From positions 1 to 33,361 of the forward strand of contig JAUCBJ010000273.1 in NCBI GenBank assembly GCA_032718475.1: 33,361 nucleotides of DNA. The letters run 5' to 3'. Below the pieces are notes generated by a model. That model was not told where the DNA came from, did not search any database, and worked only from the letters and a program-made list of their open reading frames with translations. Positions 28,516 to 33,361 of this stretch are shown here, one piece after another (the first letter of the stretch is position 1; every line of letters starts with the position of its first letter). The stretch comes from Nemertoderma westbladi. Taxonomy: Eukaryota; Xenacoelomorpha; Nemertodermatida; Nemertodermatidae. The translations under genes and the position numbers were made by a program.

Positions 28516-29500
28516 GCCATTGGTAAATCTGCGGCAAGTCACTAGACTAGCCTCAGTAAACACCCTAACACTCGGGTCCCCAATGAGACAAAGTGAGCTG
28601 ACTGCCTTGGTAGATAAGCTATCTCTTAGCGCAGTGGGTGTTCAAGAGCACCGAATGCAGACTGGACAGACTGATGAGGTTCTGATTAAGGACATGGGGG
28701 GCGGTTGGCGACTCGCCCTTGCGTCAGCAGATGATAGTGGCAATGGTGGTATTGGTCTATTGATGCATCCAACTGCACATGCAGCATTGGACAAAATAGA
28801 CCTAATCTCTAACCGCATCATCCGTTGCCACTTCTCATGTTCTGGAAGACTGGCTAAGAAGTTTCCTAACGTGTGCTACTCTCCAACTAGTGTTGCCCCT
28901 GTAGAGGAGGTGGACAATTTTTACCACAATCTACAAGCAGCTACTGATGGAGTGGATCATCATGCATTCTTAATATACCTGGGAGACTTTAATGCAAGTC
29001 TGCATCAATCACCTTCATCGCCCTGGGTCTATAGCAATAGTGTCAACCGAAATTCCGTCCATCCCCAGGATTTTATCTCTGGAAATAGATTGATTTCGGC
29101 TGGAACCCAGATCAAGAAGCGAACTGGAAAGCTATGGACTCATAGTGGACCCAGTGGTCACAAGTCCCAGATAGACCATATTCAATTTCGTAGGAAGTAC
29201 AGGAGCTCTATACAAGACTGCAATGCATTTACACTTCGACCCTTCTCCAGTAATCACCTTCTTATTGTGGCCAAGGTAAGACTTAGTCTGCTTGCTAGCA
29301 GAACAACTAAATCTGCCTTGCCGCGGCATGACTGGTCCTCTCTGTTGCAACAGCCAAGTGTGAGATCCAGCTTCACGATGCAGATGAGCAACAGGTATGA
29401 GGTTCTTGCATCTGAGGCGGCAGATCACTCTGAGGGCTATACTGCCTTCACAGAAGCAGTTAAGTTAGCAGCTGCAGAAACAGTTCCTGTATACCCTTGA
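28409..29500 (+). pseudogene. LINE-B endonuclease domain, cut by a UGA
   Basis: The frame opens at ATG 28409; endonuclease similarity begins near residue 47 (LASVNTLTLGSPMRQSEL). Motifs in order are VGVQEHRM (catalytic Glu), YLGDFNA, HKSQIDHI and FSSNHLLI (final His). The frame ends at TGA after VPVYP; conserved-looking sequence continues in the same frame beyond it (RKRAPWTDNKLQKC), so TGA is probably a decayed CGA codon. Further on it meets a second stop near 29,744. The enzyme would make the target nick for reverse transcription. Confidence 0.75.
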
Positions 29501-29814
29501 AACAGGAAAAGGGCCCCCTGGACAGACAACAAACTCCAGAAGTGCCGAAATGACCTATATAAGGCGCAGAAAGAGTCCCGACTCAAACATACTACAGTGG
29601 CCAAGAATATAGTAAAGGCTGCATCTAGGTCCCTGAACAAGCAGTACTCTGTTAATCTACAGGGGCTAATAAACCAACAGGTTGATGCCATCAATGATGC
29701 TGACGACAGCAGGCAATCATCCCAGGAAATCATGGAAATCGATTAACTTGCTTACTGGGCGGAAAAGCCAACCAACCACCAAGGTTTAGGCTGAATCACC
29801 AGCCGATCGCCTCA

Positions 29815-31470
29815 ATGGTTGGAAGGCCCACTTTGAAAAGCTTCCATAATGACAGGGTATTGCCTGATAACTTTATAGAAATAAAAGTGTCTGAGTCTGT
29901 ACTCCCAGATATTCCCATTGGCGATATGTCCTTTGCAGAAGTGAAGGCTGCTGCAAAGAGCATTAAGACCAATCGTGCCATTGGAGTAGATGGTGTTCCC
30001 CCTGAGGTCTTTAAAATACCTGAGTGTTTAAAGCTCATCTATCCCATCATAGTAGACATGTACCGAACAACAAGAGTCCCACAAGAAATGAAAACAAATA
30101 AGTTGGTGCCAGTTCCCAAGAAGGGCAACCTAACACTCTATGGTTCTTTTCGGGGAATCTCATTGATCTCGATTGCTGCAAAGCTATACAATAGAATTCT
30201 ATTAAATCGCATCAGGGATCCTATTGAGAGACTGCTCCGTGGAAATCAGAATGGGTTCCGTAAAGGTCGTGGGACCATGGAGCCCATTTTGGCACTTAGA
30301 AGGATAATTGAAGAGTTATCAAAAAAGAAAGACAGGCATCTGGCTGTTATCTTTGTTGACTTCTTCAAGGCCTTTGATTCAGTCTCCCGCTCACGTATGT
30401 TCAGCATACTTTCATTATATGGGATTCCTGATGAAATTATTGCAGCAATCAGATCAGTATACGATGGTTCGACAACATTTGTGTCTACTGTTGATGGTGA
30501 CACAGAACCATTTGAAGTGTTATGGGGCGTCCTCCAGGGAGACACACTTGCACCATTCTTGTTCATTATTGTGGTTGACTATGTTCTACGCATGTCCTTA
30601 GATCATCATAATGATGATGGGGTGATGATAACTCCACCTACTGGCTCCAGAAGTCGAGGAAATCCTGCCAAGTACCTAACTGATCTAGACTTTGCTGATG
30701 ACTTAGGAGTACTCTCAGAATCACTAGAGGGAGCCCAATGGCTCCTCAGCTCATTAGAACATGCTGCTTCTAGTGTTGGTCTTTTTATTAACTCCAGAAA
30801 GACCAACATTTTGACAGTTAACTTTGAAAGTTCTCAGCAAGTCTCTCATCGGATGAGCATAAGCTCAAAGGATGGTATGCTTGAGCATGTGGACGACTTC
30901 TGTTACCTGGGATCATGGATCCGGAAGTCAGGTGAGGACCTTCGAATACGTAAGGGAAAGGCATGGGCAGCCTTGAATAGGCTTTCCAGGATTTGGAAGT
31001 CACCGAGAATTAATCGGAAACTTAAGGTCCGATTATTTAGAGCAGCAGTAGTTCCAGTACTCCTCTATGGGAGTCCATGCTGGGCTCTAACTGCTGAGGG
31101 CACCAAATCTCTGAATGGCACATCCACAAGAATGCTACGCCGGGTTCATTGTGTCAAGTACAATGCACACATCTCCAACCAGACACTATATAACATTGGA
31201 GGTGTCTCATTGGTTTCCCCAAGCTTGACACTAGAACAAAATCGCCTCCGCTTTGCAGGACATTGCTTTCGCCGTGAGGACCAGCCAGTGCATAATCTTG
31301 TACTTTGGCAGCCTCATGGAGTGAATAAGCATGGTGGACAGCCCATGACTTTCTTGAGACGCATCTTAAAGGACACTGGCCTTGAAGATGCGGATGATCT
31401 AGCAAATGTCATGGGTGATAGGGAGTTGTGGCGGCGCAATGTTGTCGACAAGCCGGCACAGCATTCTTAA
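29815..31470 (+). pseudogene. LINE-B reverse transcriptase and C-terminal domain
   Basis: The frame is open for 551 codons; the first ten or so residues are probably out of the native frame, since a one-base shift is visible near 29,840. RT motifs are TNRAIGVDGVP, GSFRGISLI, GNQNGFRKGRG, VDFFKAFDSV, GVLQGDTLAPFLF and DFADD (FADD 30691-30702). KTNILT and the thumb motif FCYLGSWI follow. The C-terminal region has LLYGSPCW and HCFRREDQP, typical of RTE/R4-like LINEs. Between the endonuclease and this frame lie a TGA, a shift near 29,725, a TAG near 29,788 and the shift at 29,840. The RT proper is undamaged. Confidence 0.8.
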
Positions 31471-31492
31471 AAATATAAAATTTATTTAAATT

Positions 31493-31575
31493 AATATATA
31501 ATTTATCCAGCGTTAGTCATCAACTTTTCCGGTTGCAACCCTGTTTAAACAGTTATTACTGCGTGACGTTTGCTG
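31493..31575 (+). repeat. Right copy of the direct repeat flanking LINE-B
   Basis: Counterpart of 27977-28052, identical over the first 30 bases and similar, with indels, over the rest. It includes the palindrome GTTTAAAC. It starts 23 bases after the LINE-B RT stop. Confidence 0.8.
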
Positions 31576-32035
31576 TATTGCAATATATTGCAGTACTCTT
31601 AAAGCTTTTGCGGCAAAAATGTGGCATTTTTGTGCAATTCGCTAACTACTTTAAAAGTGCCAGCATTATTTTATAGCACTATGGAATTTATAGACTTATG
31701 CCCTCTAGTGTCTGTTTTGGTATTGAGTTGCAAATGACGAAATCTGCCAGCTGTTTCTTTCAGATAGGGGGTGGGGGGGGGGGGGGGGGGGGGGACTTTC
31801 GACGCAAGAAAAATTGTATCCTCTCCAGGGGAAAATCGACGCAATGCAATGGTCGGCTATATGAATCCAATAACAATGCGTCTACACTAATTACTGTCCC
31901 TCATTATCATGTATTTGTTAATTGGTATACTACGTACTAAATGTTATAGTTGGCCAGTTATTACTATTTACTATTAATTATATATTTAATGTCTATTTGA
32001 ATTATTGTGTATGTGTTAACTATTATATATGAAAG
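31576..32035. other. Spacer with a long G-tract
   Basis: No gene is supported. It contains G5-T-G22 (31767-31794) and a 27-base motif starting ATGACGAAATCTG (31734-31760) that recurs at 32974-33000. The open frame across the G-run is an artefact of low complexity. Confidence 0.55.
31767..31794 (+). repeat. Poly-G tract (G5 T G22)
   Basis: Five Gs, one T and 22 Gs in a row on the plus strand. Such a tract can form G-quadruplexes and its length is easily miscalled, so the exact count should be treated with caution. Confidence 0.9.
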
Positions 32036-32690
32036 CCGACCAGCCGACCACAGGTGACTTATGGAGGATCGCTAGAAGTCGGCTAGTTTACATATGAAGT
32101 ATGTAGGTTCGGCCAAGTTCCAACCACTCTTGGGTCATGTATAAAGGCGACTTATTCGACCCAGTGAACTGAGAGTAAGTCGCAAGTAGTGGTCGAATGG
32201 TCGGCTTACATATATCATCACAGGCCTACAATAGACTATATGGAGGGTCGCTAAAAGTCGCAAAACGTTTATATGTAGACTATAGGTGGAGCCGACTTTG
32301 CCGACCAATTCGACTCTTCCGACGACCCCTGTGCCTGTATATGATATATCTAAACCGACCAGCCGACCATTTGCGACTTACTCTCAGTTTACTGGGTCGA
32401 ATAGTCGCCTATTGTAGGCCTATGATGATATATATAAGCCGAACTGCCGACCACTTGCGACTTACTCTCAGTTTACTGGGTCGAATAGTCGTCTTTATAC
32501 ACGGCCCAAGAGGTGGTCGGAAGAGTCGAATTGGTCGGCAGGGTTGGCTCCCCCTATAGTCTACATATAAAGTTTTGCGAATTTTAGCGACCCTCCATAT
32601 AGTCTATTGTAGGCCTATGATGATATATGTAATACGACCAGCCGCCCACTTGCGACTTACCCACAGTTCACACTATTGAATAGTTAAAGA
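32036..32690. repeat. Complex foldback element rich in GTCGG/CCGAC
   Basis: A gapless 119-bp pair, 32207-32325 and 32513-32631, is inverted and about 90% identical by eye (shared core AGGCCTACAATAGACTATAT). A second block with GAGAGTAAGTCGCAAGT occurs at about 32,127-32,206 and, inverted, at 32,363-32,418, 32,449-32,512 and partly at 32,640-32,665. Block order is the same on both sides in plus coordinates, so this is an inverted junction of a tandem two-block unit rather than a simple hairpin. No transposase or SINE promoter is seen. Confidence 0.75.
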
Positions 32691-33361
32691 TATAGAGAGA
32701 TGACTGACTGGCATTGACAGAACATAATGTAGAATCTATTTTACCTCTGCTTCTGTTATTCTTAACCATTGAAAATAAACATTGTTTCTTCACGTCTGTT
32801 CAGTTAATGCGTACTACATATGTATTTATTGCCAAATATCTCCAAATAAGCAGTTGGTTCTTTTATGTCATTTAAGTTTATTATGGCTGTAGGGGATGTC
32901 CCAATGTCGTTGCTGAATACTCTAAAAAGGCCTAGAATTGTTCATCTACGCGACTGTCAGAAAATAAACTGAGATGACGAAATCTGTCAGCTGATTCTTT
33001 TGTGTACGTGGAGGTTTCTTTGTTTGGACATATTTTTAGCCAATCAGAGCAACGTTCCCTGTTATGCCAATAGAGCACTATAGAAAATGTCGTAATGCGG
33101 CAGTTTTTCTGAGAATCCTATACCATTCTGGATTCAGTCATAAGTCCAGACGTTTCAGACATTGCCCAAAGAACATCTGATGGCTAGAGTTATAAGAACG
33201 TAAATCTATTAACACATCTTATTTCATACGCATTGCATACGAACTTAACAAATGACACGATATTCTTATAACACATACTGACTGTTCACCGCACTGTCTT
33301 AATGCTGTTTTATATTGTGGGGCGAGACACGTATGGCGAGCCATCAGCGAACTGATATAAT
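32691..33361. other. Right-hand stretch without recognised genes
   Basis: Apart from the second copy of the 27-base motif (32974-33000; two mismatches to 31734-31760) I see no supported feature. The sequence is AT-rich with scattered AATAAA. Confidence 0.5.

Larger units (their letters stand above)
28007..31492 (+). mobile_element. LINE-B: RTE-like APE-type LINE
   Basis: A 5' leader of about 245 bp is followed by a short Pro/Ser-rich ORF, an overlapping endonuclease frame, and an RT with FADD and a long C-terminal region. The 3' end follows the stop by only about 20 bases of AT-rich DNA. The endonuclease resembles proteins often labelled craniofacial development protein 2-like, and the RT has GVLQGDTLAPFLF. 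I call it RTE-like without firm clade placement. Lesions lie between the endonuclease and RT. A direct repeat flanks the element. Confidence 0.7.

Noticed and set aside
32197-32559. Plus-strand ORF of 120 codons with repeated SLLGRIV-type segments
   Set aside because: Translated from the two-block foldback repeats; the protein repeats merely reflect the DNA repeats.
1-33361. Search for host genes, functional tRNA/rRNA genes or env-like ORFs
   Set aside because: Nothing outside the mobile elements shows conserved domains or exon structure that I can recognise; absence by eye is not proof.

Overview
The window is eukaryotic, almost certainly metazoan, and consists almost entirely of transposable elements. 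I found no convincing host gene. The mix of a BEL/Pao element, a Ty3/Gypsy element, APE-type LINEs including a CR1 with a 2A-like peptide and the CR1 3' hairpin, tRNA-like Pol III units, a 52-bp satellite and a foldback element suggests a marine invertebrate, perhaps a lophotrochozoan such as a mollusc or annelid. That placement is inference.

Layout: (1) 1-~11,030, minus strand: a well-preserved BEL/Pao LTR retrotransposon cut by the left edge. From 5' to 3' of the element it has a promoter-like LTR (TATA at ~10.88 kb, three CCAAT boxes), a long leader, gag N-terminus (7964-8584), gag-protease-RT-RNase H (1850-7924) and integrase (1-1949). The three coding blocks are separated only by one in-frame UGA and by a -1 frame change at a perfect A AAA AAG slippery heptamer. 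(2) 11,290-~14,828, plus: a 5'-truncated LINE ('LINE-A') with an ORF1 remnant and an endonuclease-RT ORF broken by a single frameshift. (3) ~14,829-~18,050, plus: a CR1-like LINE whose first ORF joins a signal-peptide-like N-terminus, a 2A-like motif (DIETNPGP) and a PHD finger. Its endonuclease domain is deleted and its RT is degraded. (4) 18,781-24,755, minus: a Ty3/Gypsy-like element with two 176-bp LTRs (seven differences by hand count) and a decayed gag-protease-RT-RNase H-integrase. (5) ~24,790-26,216: a 52-bp tandem repeat array flanked by inverted GTCCCATTTGGGAA motifs. (6) 26,369-26,818, minus: a broken copy of the endonuclease region of the LINE that follows. (7) ~28,007-31,492, plus: an RTE-like LINE ('LINE-B') with overlapping ORF1 and endonuclease frames and an RT with FADD, flanked by an 80-bp-class direct repeat. 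(8) 31,576-33,361: a G-tract and a complex foldback element rich in GTCGG/CCGAC.

The BEL element stands out because its only coding interruptions lie at plausible recoding positions, whereas the other elements carry scattered lesions. The 2A/signal-peptide ORF in the CR1 is the clearest unconventional translation signal. The foldback and the satellite with inverted-repeat flanks are the least explained structures. All alignments were made by eye; no database search was run.
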